Source: Gluconacetobacter sacchari (GTDB taxonomy: Bacteria; Pseudomonadota; Alphaproteobacteria; Acetobacterales; Acetobacteraceae). From it: a stretch of 64,000 nt of DNA. The translations under genes were made by a program, and so were the position numbers. A model generated the notes under the pieces. That model worked only from the letters and a program-made list of their open reading frames with translations, did no database searches and was not told the DNA's origin. The first letter of the stretch is position 1; each line of letters begins with the position of its first letter. The DNA is taken from positions 186,001 to 250,000 of the forward strand of contig NZ_JABEQJ010000001.1 in NCBI RefSeq assembly GCF_014174255.1. The letters run 5' to 3'. Shown here in pieces: positions 31,755-39,633 of this stretch.

Positions 31755-33950
31755 ATGAAACATGTCATCAGTCTCCGTGCGTCCGGCGCATGGGTGCTCG
31801 CCTGCGGCTGCGCCCTCGCCACCCTGGGTCACGGCCCGGCCGCCATCGCCGCCGAAACATCGAACGCCGCATCGAAAAAGGCGGCGACATCCAAAAAAAG
31901 TGCCGATGAGACGACAGGCGTCCAGACACGGAACTGGTCTGGAGAGACGCTCACGGTAAAAGGCAAGCGCCTCAGCTACACCGCACCGACCTCCTTCGCC
32001 GCAACGCGCACCGATACGCCGCTCATTCAGGTTCCCCAGTCAGTCGAGGTGATCACCCGCACGCTCATCCAGGAACAGGACAGTCACGCGCTGAGCGCCG
32101 CCCTGGTCAATGTCTCGGGCATCACGCCCACCCGAAGCGACGCGATCCTGTTCGTTCCTCCGATCGTGCGGGGATTCCCCGCCGAAATCTATCTCGACGG
32201 TCTGCCGATCTTCGCAGGCAACCAGCAGGCCTTCGCCCCCAACGCGCTGGTGGGGGTCGAGCGCATCGAGGTTCTCAAAGGGCCGAGCGCCACGTTGTAC
32301 GGCGGCGGCCTGGGCACGCCGCTTGGCGGGATCATCGACATCGAATCCGAACGGCCGGATGACAGGACGGGTGGCTATGTGGCGATGCGCGGGGGCAGTT
32401 ATGCCACCCTGAACCCGTATGGCGACGTCAACCTGACGCTCTCACCAAGGGTTTCCGTCCGTCTCGCCGGCGAGTACCAGAGTTATGAAAGCTGGATCGA
32501 CAAGGTCCATGGCAGGCAATGGTCGATCCAGCCCAGCCTGCTGTACGAGATCGATGACGAGACGGATCTTGTTGTGCGTGGCCAGTTCAACGACCGGCGA
32601 AACCTCGAATATTCCGGCCTCCCGGCTGACGAGGCCCTTGCGGGCAAACTCGATCGTCATGCCTTTCCCGGCTCACCGATCAACCAGCCCGAGACGCATA
32701 ACGAAAACCGCATGGGCTCGGTCGCCCTGCATCACGCGTTTAGCGACCGCGCAAAGCTGACCGTTACCGGCCGCTATTACGACAACACCGTGCATGAATA
32801 TGGCAGTTTCGTCGATCCGGACCTGTTTCCGACCGATGCCTCCGCCCCCACTGTCTACAATGTGTTGCCGATCCTGATGCACGATCGCACGCGGGAAGCC
32901 ACCTTCGATGCCAATCTCGCGGCCAGGCTGCATCTCCTGGGCGGCACCCATCAGCTTCTTGGCGGCATCGATTATGATAGGACGGGCTTCTACAGTGCCA
33001 TGGGCTTCGGCGTCAGCGACACGCCCTCCGGCACGATCGACCTCGCCAACCCGCTCTACGCCCTGCGCTACACGCCGCAGCTTCCGGTCAATTCCTACAC
33101 CAATGACCATTATGAGACCTATGCCGTCTACGCGCAGGACCAGGCGACGTACGGTCGCCTGCATGTGACGGGAGGCCTGCGCTTCACCGCGCTCAAATTC
33201 CACGAAGTGAGCGATTACGGCGTGGCGAACAAGGCGACATATTCTCACATATCGCCCCGGATCGGGGCGACGTTCGACATCGTGCCGGGCGTTGCGCTCT
33301 ATGCGGGCTATGCGACGGCATTCAGGGCGCCGTTCGGATTTGTCGGGCTGGCGGCGCCGAGGCCCGAGACCTCCCGTAACGTCGAGGTCGGCGTGAAGAC
33401 GGCGCTACCCGGCACCGGCCTTTCGGGCACGATCGGGCTGTTCCGCCAGACGCATGACAATGTTGCCGTCTCCGACATGAACAATGTGGGATATTATGTG
33501 CAGAGCGGGCGGCAGCGCGCGCAGGGGGTGGAGGCCGACATTGTCTGGGAGCCCGCACCGGCCTTCTCCCTGCTTGCCAATTACGCCTGCACGGACACAA
33601 GGGACGACGGCGTGTCCCCCGGAGACCGGATCGCGCGCGTGCCGAAGAGCAGCGGGCGCGTCGCCGCGCGCTATCGGCTGTTGCACGGCTGGGCGGAGGG
33701 CCTGTCCTTCGGGGCGGGAGTGACCGCCTATACCTCGCGGCAACTGACGCTCCCCAACACCATCGCCGTTCCCGGATATGCCGTGATCGATGCACAGGCC
33801 GCCTACACGGTCGATCGGTACACCCTTGGCGTTTCCATCGTGAATCTTGGCAACAGGAAAGCCTGGGACCCCTATTCCTACCTGGGCAATCCGGTCGTCG
33901 CCCCCATTCAGCCGCTCTCGGCATATGTCACGCTCAAGGTCCGGCTCTGA
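31755..33950 (+). CDS. TonB-dependent siderophore-type receptor
   Basis: This is a 731-residue outer-membrane receptor. A signal peptide ends near AIAAE, followed by a Lys/Ser/Thr linker. The plug (about 80-200) has the pattern QVPQSVEVITRTLIQEQ, VRGFPAEIYLDGLPIF and RIEVLKGPSATLYGGGLGTPLGGIIDI, typical of ferric-siderophore receptors (FhuA/FcuA type). The barrel ends LSAYVTLKVRL. It lacks an N-terminal STN domain, so it is not a FecR-type transducer. The next gene, 2 bp downstream, codes for a secreted alpha/beta hydrolase, a partner that could act on the imported ester ligand. Confidence 0.9.
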   Translation: MKHVISLRASGAWVLACGCALATLGHGPAAIAAETSNAASKKAATSKKSADETTGVQTRNWSGETLTVKGKRLSYTAPTSFAATRTDTPLIQVPQSVEVITRTLIQEQDSHALSAALVNVSGITPTRSDAILFVPPIVRGFPAEIYLDGLPIFAGNQQAFAPNALVGVERIEVLKGPSATLYGGGLGTPLGGIIDIESERPDDRTGGYVAMRGGSYATLNPYGDVNLTLSPRVSVRLAGEYQSYESWIDKVHGRQWSIQPSLLYEIDDETDLVVRGQFNDRRNLEYSGLPADEALAGKLDRHAFPGSPINQPETHNENRMGSVALHHAFSDRAKLTVTGRYYDNTVHEYGSFVDPDLFPTDASAPTVYNVLPILMHDRTREATFDANLAARLHLLGGTHQLLGGIDYDRTGFYSAMGFGVSDTPSGTIDLANPLYALRYTPQLPVNSYTNDHYETYAVYAQDQATYGRLHVTGGLRFTALKFHEVSDYGVANKATYSHISPRIGATFDIVPGVALYAGYATAFRAPFGFVGLAAPRPETSRNVEVGVKTALPGTGLSGTIGLFRQTHDNVAVSDMNNVGYYVQSGRQRAQGVEADIVWEPAPAFSLLANYACTDTRDDGVSPGDRIARVPKSSGRVAARYRLLHGWAEGLSFGAGVTAYTSRQLTLPNTIAVPGYAVIDAQAAYTVDRYTLGVSIVNLGNRKAWDPYSYLGNPVVAPIQPLSAYVTLKVRL

Positions 33951-33952
33951 TC

Positions 33953-34867
33953 ATGATCGATCTCCTGAAACCGCTGGCCAGGCTGGCATCCCTTGGTCTC
34001 GCCACGCTGCCGCTCTGCGCGGCCGCCCAGGCTCCGGGAGCCGCAACGGTGGTGCCGCTCCATGCCGAAGGCGCTCCCGCCCCGCTCGACGTTCCGGAAA
34101 CGCACGCCAGGGTGGGTGAAGCGGGCGAGACCATGATTTTCAATGTCAGTCGCCCCACGCTGGCATTGTTTCGCCCGTCCCCCGGCCGGGCAAACGGCGC
34201 CGCGGTGATCATCGCGCCGGGGGGCGGCTTTGTCGGCCTCGCTTATGAAACCGAAGGAATCGCGGTGGCGCGCAGGCTGGCGGAACGCGGCGTGACAGCC
34301 CTGGTACTGAAATATCGCACGATCCGCAGCCCCGATGACGCGATGCATATGCCTCCCGTCCATATGAAGGAGATGCAAACGATCACGGACCGGGCGAGGA
34401 GCGGCCTACCCGATGAACTGCCCCCCTTCGCTGGCGAGCCACATGCAATGGAGGATGGCGCGCGCGCCATCCTCCTCGTGCGTCAACACGCGAAAGAATG
34501 GGGCGTCGATCCCGGACGGGTGGGCTTCATCGGCTTCTCTTCAGGAGCCTTTGTCGCGGCGGACCTGGCGATCGGCGACAAGTCCACCCGACCGTCCTTT
34601 GTCGGCCTGCTCTATGGCGGATTGCGCACCCCCGTTCCCCCCGGGGCGTCACCCGCCTTCATCGCCGCCGCAGCCGATGACGCCTACATGCCCGACGACG
34701 GCGTGCGGCTCTATGCGGCATGGCGCAAGGCGGGCGCCGCGGCGGAACTTCATCTCTACGAGCATGGCGGCCACGGGTTTGCCCTGAAACCGAAAGGAAC
34801 GACGAGCGACCACTGGTTCGACGCGTTCCTCTGGTGGATGCAGGCCAGGGGTTTTTTGAGACGATAG
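33953..34867 (+). CDS. Secreted alpha/beta-hydrolase (esterase-like)
   Basis: This 304-residue protein has a signal peptide (LGLATLPLCAAAQA). The oxyanion region is AAVIIAPGGGFVGLAYETEG, the nucleophile elbow GFIGFSSGAFVA (Ser about 198), the acid AAADDAYMPDDGV, and the catalytic His in YEHGGHGFAL. The fold is close to BD-FAE/acetyl-esterase-like and dipeptidyl-peptidase-like hydrolases. The start is only 2 bp after the TonB receptor stop. Its periplasmic location and linkage suggest hydrolysis of a siderophore or other imported ester, comparable in principle to IroE-type esterases. This is an inference from context. Confidence 0.85.
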   Translation: MIDLLKPLARLASLGLATLPLCAAAQAPGAATVVPLHAEGAPAPLDVPETHARVGEAGETMIFNVSRPTLALFRPSPGRANGAAVIIAPGGGFVGLAYETEGIAVARRLAERGVTALVLKYRTIRSPDDAMHMPPVHMKEMQTITDRARSGLPDELPPFAGEPHAMEDGARAILLVRQHAKEWGVDPGRVGFIGFSSGAFVAADLAIGDKSTRPSFVGLLYGGLRTPVPPGASPAFIAAAADDAYMPDDGVRLYAAWRKAGAAAELHLYEHGGHGFALKPKGTTSDHWFDAFLWWMQARGFLRR

Positions 34868-34904
34868 GGGAAATGACGTACGCGATCCCCCTTGCGCGCC
34901 GAAC

Positions 34905-35720
34905 TCAGAAGTCCGGCATCGTCGGGGCCAGCAATCCCCCCATCCGCAGCGGCGCCATGCGCCGCGCCAGCCCGGTGGCGTCATCGGTCTCCACCATCAT
35001 GCCCGCCACGGTCGCCACCCCTTCGGCCGGTTGCAGCCGCTCGCCGGGCATGCGCCGCAGGAAGCGCGCGATGGCGGCCTCCTTGCCCATGCCGATCACG
35101 CTGTCATAATCGCCGCACATGCCCGCATCGGTCTGGTACGCGGTGCCGCCGGGCAGGATGCGATGGTCGGCCGTCGGCGTATGGGTATGCGTCCCCACCA
35201 CCAGCGACGCCCTGCCATCCAGCACATGCCCCATCGCCCATTTCTCGCTCGACGCCTCGGCGTGGATATCCACCACCACCGCCTGCACCGTCACACCCAG
35301 CCGATGCCGCGCCATGATGTCGGCCACGGCGCGGAACGGATCGTCCAGCGCCTCCATGAACTGCCGCCCCATGACGTTGATCACCAGCGCGCGCCGCCCG
35401 TCCACCAGTTCCACCATCGCGCTGCCCTGCCCCGGCGTCCCGGGCGGATAATTGGCCGGGCGGATAATGCGCGGCTCGGCATCGATCTGGCCGATCAGGT
35501 CCTTGCGGTCCCACGCATGGTTGCCCAGCGTCACGACATCGACGCCGGCCGCGAACAGCTCCCGGGCGATGGGCAGCGACAGGCCGAACCCGTGGCTGGC
35601 ATTCTCGCCGTTCACCACCACCAGATCCAGGCGCAGGTCCCGCCGCAGGGTGGGCACCACCTCCATCACCGTCTCGCGCCCCGTGCGGCCGACAATGTCG
35701 CCCAGAAACAAGATCCGCAC
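34905..35720 (-). CDS. ymdB: YmdB-family metallophosphoesterase
   Basis: This 271-residue protein has the family motifs FLGDIVGRTGRE, VVNGENASHGFGL, TLGNHAWDRK and VDIHAEASSEK. VGTHTHTPTADHRILPGGTAYQTDAGMCG carries the C-terminal metal ligands. YmdB proteins are dinuclear-metal 2',3'-cyclic nucleotide phosphodiesterases that affect RNA turnover and biofilm in Bacillus. It is on the same strand as 5-FCL, separated by a 145-bp region that holds a hairpin-ended repeat element. Confidence 0.92.
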   Translation of the reverse strand: MRILFLGDIVGRTGRETVMEVVPTLRRDLRLDLVVVNGENASHGFGLSLPIARELFAAGVDVVTLGNHAWDRKDLIGQIDAEPRIIRPANYPPGTPGQGSAMVELVDGRRALVINVMGRQFMEALDDPFRAVADIMARHRLGVTVQAVVVDIHAEASSEKWAMGHVLDGRASLVVGTHTHTPTADHRILPGGTAYQTDAGMCGDYDSVIGMGKEAAIARFLRRMPGERLQPAEGVATVAGMMVETDDATGLARRMAPLRMGGLLAPTMPDF

Positions 35721-35739
35721 CCGTTCTTCCTTCTTCCGT

Positions 35740-35859
35740 CTTCTTTTTCTGATGAAAAAGAAGCAAAAAGACTTTCACCCGTTCAGGATCATCGCGTGCC
35801 CCAGGCACAGGATTTCCGAACGACTCAAAGCTTTCTGGTTCTTTTTTTCAAAAAAGAAC
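35740..35859. repeat. Short interspersed element with inverted hairpin ends
   Basis: The left end is a 10-bp hairpin (CTTCTTTTTC-TGAT-GAAAAAGAAG, 35740-35763) followed by CAAAAAGACTTT. The right end is the same unit inverted: AAAGCTTTCTGG (35827-35838) leading into GTTCTTTTTT-TC-AAAAAAGAAC (35838-35859). A related single unit is at 57746-57773. Pairs of inverted hairpins around a short spacer are typical of REP/BIME or MITE-like elements. On the minus strand the T-rich hairpin could also end 5-FCL transcription. Confidence 0.6.
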
Positions 35860-35865
35860 AACCCG

Positions 35866-36456
35866 TCACACCAGAATCACGTCCCGCTCCGTCAGGATGA
35901 CCGGCAGCGGAACGTCATACACCCCCACCGGCACCGCCGGCACTTCCTGCGCCGACAGGCCATAGCCCACCGCCGGCACGCCGGGCAGTTCGGCCAGCGT
36001 GCGGTCGTAATAGCCGCCCCCATATCCCAGCCGGAACCCCCGCCTGTCAAAACCCAGCAGCGGCACGAACACCAGGTCGGGCCGCGCCATGGCGCCGTCG
36101 GGGTAGAGCGTGCCGAAGCGCCCCGGCCGCATCTCCGCATCGGGGCGCCACCGGCGAAAGCACAGGGGCAGGCCGCGCGGCGGCGTCTCCGGCAGCAGCA
36201 CGCCATAGCCGCCTTCATGCAGCCCGGCGCACAACCCGCGCAGATCGACCTCGCCGGGCAACGGCCACACGGCGGCCACGTCGGCACCGGGCGGCAGCAC
36301 GGCGCGGACATGCGCCGCCATGCGCCGGCACAGCGCCGCGATCGCGGCCGGCGACGGCGGGGCCGCGCGCAGGGCGCGCAACCGCTCGCGCAGGTCGGCC
36401 TTGGCCGCGACCAGCGCGGGAGGGTCGGATGGAGGGGGATTGTGCGGAGCCGCCAT
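35866..36456 (-). CDS. 5-formyltetrahydrofolate cyclo-ligase
   Basis: This enzyme of about 196 residues converts 5-formyl-THF to 5,10-methenyl-THF with ATP. An N-terminal helix has KADLRERLRALR, then VAAVWPLPGEVDLRGLCAGLHEGGYGVLLP. The C-terminal nucleotide motif is LLGFDRRGFRLGYGGGYYDRTLA. The start at 36456 (MAAPHNPPPS) is uncertain; an ATG at 36492 is in frame but lies inside the presumed 6S RNA. Its position directly behind 6S RNA and zapA is the ygfA arrangement conserved across many proteobacteria. Confidence 0.92.
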   Translation of the reverse strand: MAAPHNPPPSDPPALVAAKADLRERLRALRAAPPSPAAIAALCRRMAAHVRAVLPPGADVAAVWPLPGEVDLRGLCAGLHEGGYGVLLPETPPRGLPLCFRRWRPDAEMRPGRFGTLYPDGAMARPDLVFVPLLGFDRRGFRLGYGGGYYDRTLAELPGVPAVGYGLSAQEVPAVPVGVYDVPLPVILTERDVILV

Positions 36457-36612
36457 GGCCGTTGGTCTTTCAGCCCTCCCGGACCTGCTCACGCAGGTGG
36501 GCGCCAGATAACATGACCAGGATCACGCCAGAGCCAGCTCCCTAAGGAAGTGCTTATCGGCCCAGGGGTTGAGTTGCCTGACGAACCGGGCAGCCCCGCA
36601 CCCCTCAACTTA
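36457..36612 (-). ncRNA. ssrS: 6S RNA
   Basis: This gap lies between zapA and the 5-formyl-THF ligase gene, the classical location of 6S RNA. The minus strand contains CCCCTGGGCCGATA (36568-36555), nearly the same as CCCCUGAGCCGAUA in E. coli 6S RNA and at a similar distance from the 5' end. The strong hairpin ACCTGCGTGAGCAGGT region and GGGAGGGCTGAAAGACC follow near the 3' side. 6S RNA mimics an open promoter and sequesters sigma-70 RNA polymerase. The ends are estimates: the 5' end is placed near the zapA stop, and the 3' end may run into the ligase gene. Confidence 0.75.
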
Positions 36613-36951
36613 GGGATGTTCGAGCGCCGCCGCAATGCTTTCGGCCCGTTCGACCAGCAAGGCCAACTGGTCGCGCCGCCGCTCGTTCTCGACGCGCGCC
36701 TGCCGCCCTTCGGCCAGTTGGCGGGCGGTATCCTCGGGCATCTTCTCGGCCGACAGGTCGTGGATCTCGTCGGCCATCAGCAGCGCCGCCAGGGCCAGGA
36801 TCCGGGCCTCGCCGCTCTGCCCGCCGATGGCGCGGATATGCTCGATCCGGCGCTCGACCTCCAGCGCCATGGCCTGGAGATGGCGTTCCTGCCCGTCCTT
36901 GCAGCCGACGACATAGGCATAGCCGTTGATGCGAACCGTGACCTGCGCCAT
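36610..36951 (-). CDS. zapA: Cell division protein ZapA
   Basis: This 113-residue ZapA begins with the globular MAQVTVRINGYAYVVGCKDGQERHLQAMALEVERRI domain. A long coiled coil follows, with ILALAALLMADEIHDL and ARQLAEGRQARVENERRRDQLALLVERAE. It cross-links FtsZ filaments at the Z-ring. A 78-residue coiled-coil gene sits 3 bp upstream, and 6S RNA follows directly. Confidence 0.93.
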   Translation of the reverse strand: MAQVTVRINGYAYVVGCKDGQERHLQAMALEVERRIEHIRAIGGQSGEARILALAALLMADEIHDLSAEKMPEDTARQLAEGRQARVENERRRDQLALLVERAESIAAALEHP

Positions 36952-36954
36952 GGC

Positions 36955-37191
36955 TCAGCCCTCCTCCATCCCGTCGCTTTCCTCATCCGGCCCCAGCACG
37001 TCCCGCACGCGGGCGATCAGGGCATCGATATTGGCCGCCAGCGTCTGGAGGTCGGGGCCCGAGGCCGCTTCATGCCGGCGGTCCAGCGCGAAGGCGATAC
37101 GGTTCAATGCCTGCTCCAGGCGGTCAGCGGGCTCGGTCGCCCCCCAGCCCGCCGGGCTGTCCGATGCTTCAGCGTGCCCCACGGTCGTCAT
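36955..37191 (-). CDS. Small coiled-coil protein upstream of zapA
   Basis: This 78-residue protein starts at the ATG ending at 37191, with GACGGGA just upstream. The first 20 residues look disordered. The rest is helical with heptad-like spacing (DRLEQALNRIAFALDRRHEA, LAANIDALIARVRDVLG) and an acidic end. Alphaproteobacteria often carry a small DUF4164-like gene here. With a 3-bp gap to zapA, a role in the same division complex is plausible but not shown. An alternative is a simple translational leader for zapA. Confidence 0.7.
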   Translation of the reverse strand: MTTVGHAEASDSPAGWGATEPADRLEQALNRIAFALDRRHEAASGPDLQTLAANIDALIARVRDVLGPDEESDGMEEG

Positions 37192-37281
37192 TCCCGTCGC
37201 TCGACGTCTCGGTATCGGCCGGCAACCCCAACCGAAACTCACTCTTGAACTGATCGCCCGCGCGCGGTTCAACGTCAAGCG

Positions 37282-37719
37282 ATGATCCACTCTCCCCTCC
37301 CGGCACGCGTCTTCGCCGTCGCCTCGGCGGCGGAGATCCGCGCCGTCCTGGCCGCGCTGGCCGCGCACGGCGCGGCCGACAGGCCCGCCTGCGCCCTGCT
37401 GTCGCCGGCGGGGGCGGGGTGTCTCATGGGCCCGGCGTGGTGGCGGGCCGTGCTGGCCGAAACCGGGGCCATCCTCCCCGCCTACCTCGATTGCGGCGCG
37501 GCGGCGGGCCGCGCGGCCGAGGCCCTGGGGCTGGGCCTGCGCCACATCGTGCTGCATGGCGACGGTCCCCAGGCGGCGACCATCCACCTGCTGGCCCGCA
37601 CGCTGGGCGCGACCTGCCTCGCCGCCCCCCCGCCCCATTGCGTGGTGGGCCCCGTCCCCGTGCCCGCCCGCCTGCGGGCATACCTGTCCGGCACGGACAC
37701 GCCACCCACCGCTCCCTGA
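37282..37719 (+). CDS. Conserved hypothetical protein upstream of thiE
   Basis: This 145-residue Ala-rich protein has alternating helices and strands: [93 protein letters not shown]. No family name can be given, although the layout suggests a small alpha/beta fold. It is on the same strand as thiE, 42 bp upstream, and is probably co-transcribed, so a link to thiamine is possible. It is divergent from the zapA operon across 90 bp. Confidence 0.7.
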   Translation: MIHSPLPARVFAVASAAEIRAVLAALAAHGAADRPACALLSPAGAGCLMGPAWWRAVLAETGAILPAYLDCGAAAGRAAEALGLGLRHIVLHGDGPQAATIHLLARTLGATCLAAPPPHCVVGPVPVPARLRAYLSGTDTPPTAP

Positions 37720-37761
37720 CCCCCTGTCGCCGCGCCGCGCGGCGTCGTATGGTCGCGGACG

Positions 37762-38388
37762 ATGTATGATTGTCAGCTTTATCTCGTCACCCCTCCGGTG
37801 CCGGACCCGGCCGCGTTCGCGCCGGACCTGGCACGCGCCCTTGATGCCGGGCCGGTCGCCGCCGTCCAGTTGCGCCTCAAGGACGTACCCGACGATACGA
37901 TCCTCCGCGCGATCGACATCCTGCGCCCGGTGGCGCAGGAGCGCGACGTCGCCTTCATCCTCAACGACCGGCCCGACCTGGCCCGGCGCGGCGGCTGCGA
38001 CGGCGCGCATGTCGGCGGCGACGACATGGACGCCGCCGCCGCCCGCACCCTGCTGGGCGACGCGCTGCAACTGGGCGTGTCGTGCTACGACAGCCGCGAC
38101 CAGGCGATGCGCGCGGGCGAGGCCGGGGCGGATTACGTCGCCTTCGGCGCGTTCTTTCCCTCGACCTCCAAGGAAACCGACATCCGCGCCCCCGTGGAAC
38201 TGCTGGAATGGTGGAGCGCGATGATGGAACTGCCGGTGGTGGCGATCGGCGGCATCACGGCGGAAAATTGCGGCCCGCTGGTGCGCGCGGGGGCGGACTT
38301 CCTGGCGGTGATCAGCGCCGTCTGGTCCCACCCCGAAGGTCCGGCCGCCGGCGTCCGCGCGATGAACCAGGCGATCGCCGCCGCCTGA
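37762..38388 (+). CDS. thiE: Thiamine-phosphate synthase (ThiE-like)
   Basis: This 208-residue TIM barrel carries the ThiE pattern: [61 protein letters not shown] and [30 protein letters not shown]. ThiE joins HMP-pyrophosphate and thiazole phosphate. The usual GVSTH strand reads GVSCYDS, and the pyrophosphate loop is somewhat altered, so a divergent ThiE or a TenI-type relative is possible. The upstream gene is a hypothetical protein. No TPP riboswitch was seen before the pair. Confidence 0.82.
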   Translation: MYDCQLYLVTPPVPDPAAFAPDLARALDAGPVAAVQLRLKDVPDDTILRAIDILRPVAQERDVAFILNDRPDLARRGGCDGAHVGGDDMDAAAARTLLGDALQLGVSCYDSRDQAMRAGEAGADYVAFGAFFPSTSKETDIRAPVELLEWWSAMMELPVVAIGGITAENCGPLVRAGADFLAVISAVWSHPEGPAAGVRAMNQAIAAA

Positions 38389-38401
38389 GCCGGACCGGCG
38401 A

Positions 38402-39052
38402 TCAGGCCGGCGCCAGCAGCGAACGGGTCAGATACAGCACGCCGTTCGATTGCACCATGCCGTCGATCCACACCGGCGCGCGCTGTCCCGCGCCATCGGA
38501 CAACACCAGCCGGCCCGCCGGATCGCGCTCCAGCAGCACGACCCCGCCATCGACCGTCGGCAGCCGGATCGGCTTGCCCGGCGCCTGGGCGGCCAGTCGA
38601 CTCAGCCGCGCGGCCGGATAGGCCCCGCGCACGATGCTGTAGGCCAGCGTCCGGCGCAGCACCGCCGGCGCGGGCATCCCTCCGCGCGCGAACCGTTCCA
38701 TCGGCAGGTTGGGCACGGCGAAAACAGTGAACGGCCCCGGCTGGCGCAACACCGCCATCAGCCCGGCCAGATCCAGCGCACGGGTATAGTCGGCCAGTTC
38801 GACGCTGGCCCGCAGGGTCTCGTTCAGCGGCCGGTCGCGATAGACCGGCGTATCCGGCGCGCCATAGGCCACCCGGCTGTCCGGCCGCCCCTGGTCCGTC
38901 GCCGGCAGGTAGCTATGTTCGACGGAAACGGTCGGGATGCCGGCGGCCCGGCTGTCGGCCCGCACCAGCAGCGGGTCCTGCCGCGCCGCCGGCGCGCAGG
39001 CCACGGCCAGGCAGGCCAGCAGGCAAGTCACCAGAATGCGCGCCGCCCTCAT
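38402..39052 (-). CDS. Fasciclin (FAS1) domain lipoprotein
   Basis: This 216-residue protein has a lipoprotein signal (LLACLAVAC, lipid attachment at the Cys of AVAC). A FAS1 domain (about 75-215) includes LNETLRASVELADYTRALDLAGLMAVLRQPGPFTVFAVPNLPMERF and a C-terminal QSNGVLYLTRSLL strand replacing the usual NGVIHVID. FAS1 proteins mediate surface adhesion or matrix contacts. The gene converges on thiE (13-bp gap) and is followed upstream by another lipoprotein gene on the same strand. Confidence 0.82.
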   Translation of the reverse strand: MRAARILVTCLLACLAVACAPAARQDPLLVRADSRAAGIPTVSVEHSYLPATDQGRPDSRVAYGAPDTPVYRDRPLNETLRASVELADYTRALDLAGLMAVLRQPGPFTVFAVPNLPMERFARGGMPAPAVLRRTLAYSIVRGAYPAARLSRLAAQAPGKPIRLPTVDGGVVLLERDPAGRLVLSDGAGQRAPVWIDGMVQSNGVLYLTRSLLAPA

Positions 39053-39116
39053 GCCCCCTCCTTTCGGGGGCGACCGGCGGCCGCCCCGTCCTCACGCCCG
39101 CCTCAGCGGGCCGCGA

Positions 39117-39539
39117 TCAGCATCCGTCGCCGCGCATCGTCCAGCCCGATACCCGGCCGGCAATGACTTCGAAGGTCGTCTGGCAGGTGCTGGTATAGAC
39201 GGTGCCGCCCATGCCACCACCCCAGCCGCCCCAGCCACCGCCCCAGCCTCCCCAGCCGCCGCCCCAGCCACCACCCCAGCCGCCGCCCCAGCCCGGGCCG
39301 CCGCCCCAACCCCAGCCCCAGCCACCGCCGGGCGAATAGTTGGTTTCGCTGTCGATATAGGCCAGGAAGGTGTGGCCCTGGGCCTCGTACGAGCGGGTGG
39401 GCACCCCGAAGGTGCGGATCACGTCGACCTCCCCCTGCCCGACCATCGAGTTGAGCAGCTTCCGCTGCTCGGGAGAGGGAACCTCGCACGCCGTCAGGGC
39501 GAGCAGGGCAGCCAGCGGTAGGAGCGAGAGGTATTTCAT
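39117..39539 (-). CDS. Lipoprotein with Gly/Trp-repeat tract
   Basis: This 140-residue protein has a lipobox LLALTAC. The mature N-terminal half (PEQRKLLNSMVGQGEVDVIRTFGVPTRSYEAQGHTFLAYID) looks like a BamE/SmpA-type small fold. About 45 residues built almost only of Gly and Trp follow (GGGWGWGWGGG and GGWGGGWGG units), then a Cys-containing tail (TSTCQTTFEV...GDGC). The repeat DNA (39208-39330) is low-complexity and could vary in length. The role is unknown; outer-membrane attachment is likely. Confidence 0.78.
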   Translation of the reverse strand: MKYLSLLPLAALLALTACEVPSPEQRKLLNSMVGQGEVDVIRTFGVPTRSYEAQGHTFLAYIDSETNYSPGGGWGWGWGGGPGWGGGWGGGWGGGWGGWGGGWGGWGGGMGGTVYTSTCQTTFEVIAGRVSGWTMRGDGC

Positions 39540-39633
39540 GGTCCGATTACCGATCTACAGGGTAAAATTTATCATGACGTTAACGTAGCATAGTGGCCAT
39601 GGCAGACGAATTGGGTATGAAATTACAAATATT

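Noticed and set aside
37192-37281. TPP riboswitch before the thiE pair
   Set aside because: The 90-bp gap lacks the conserved CUGAGA and related blocks.
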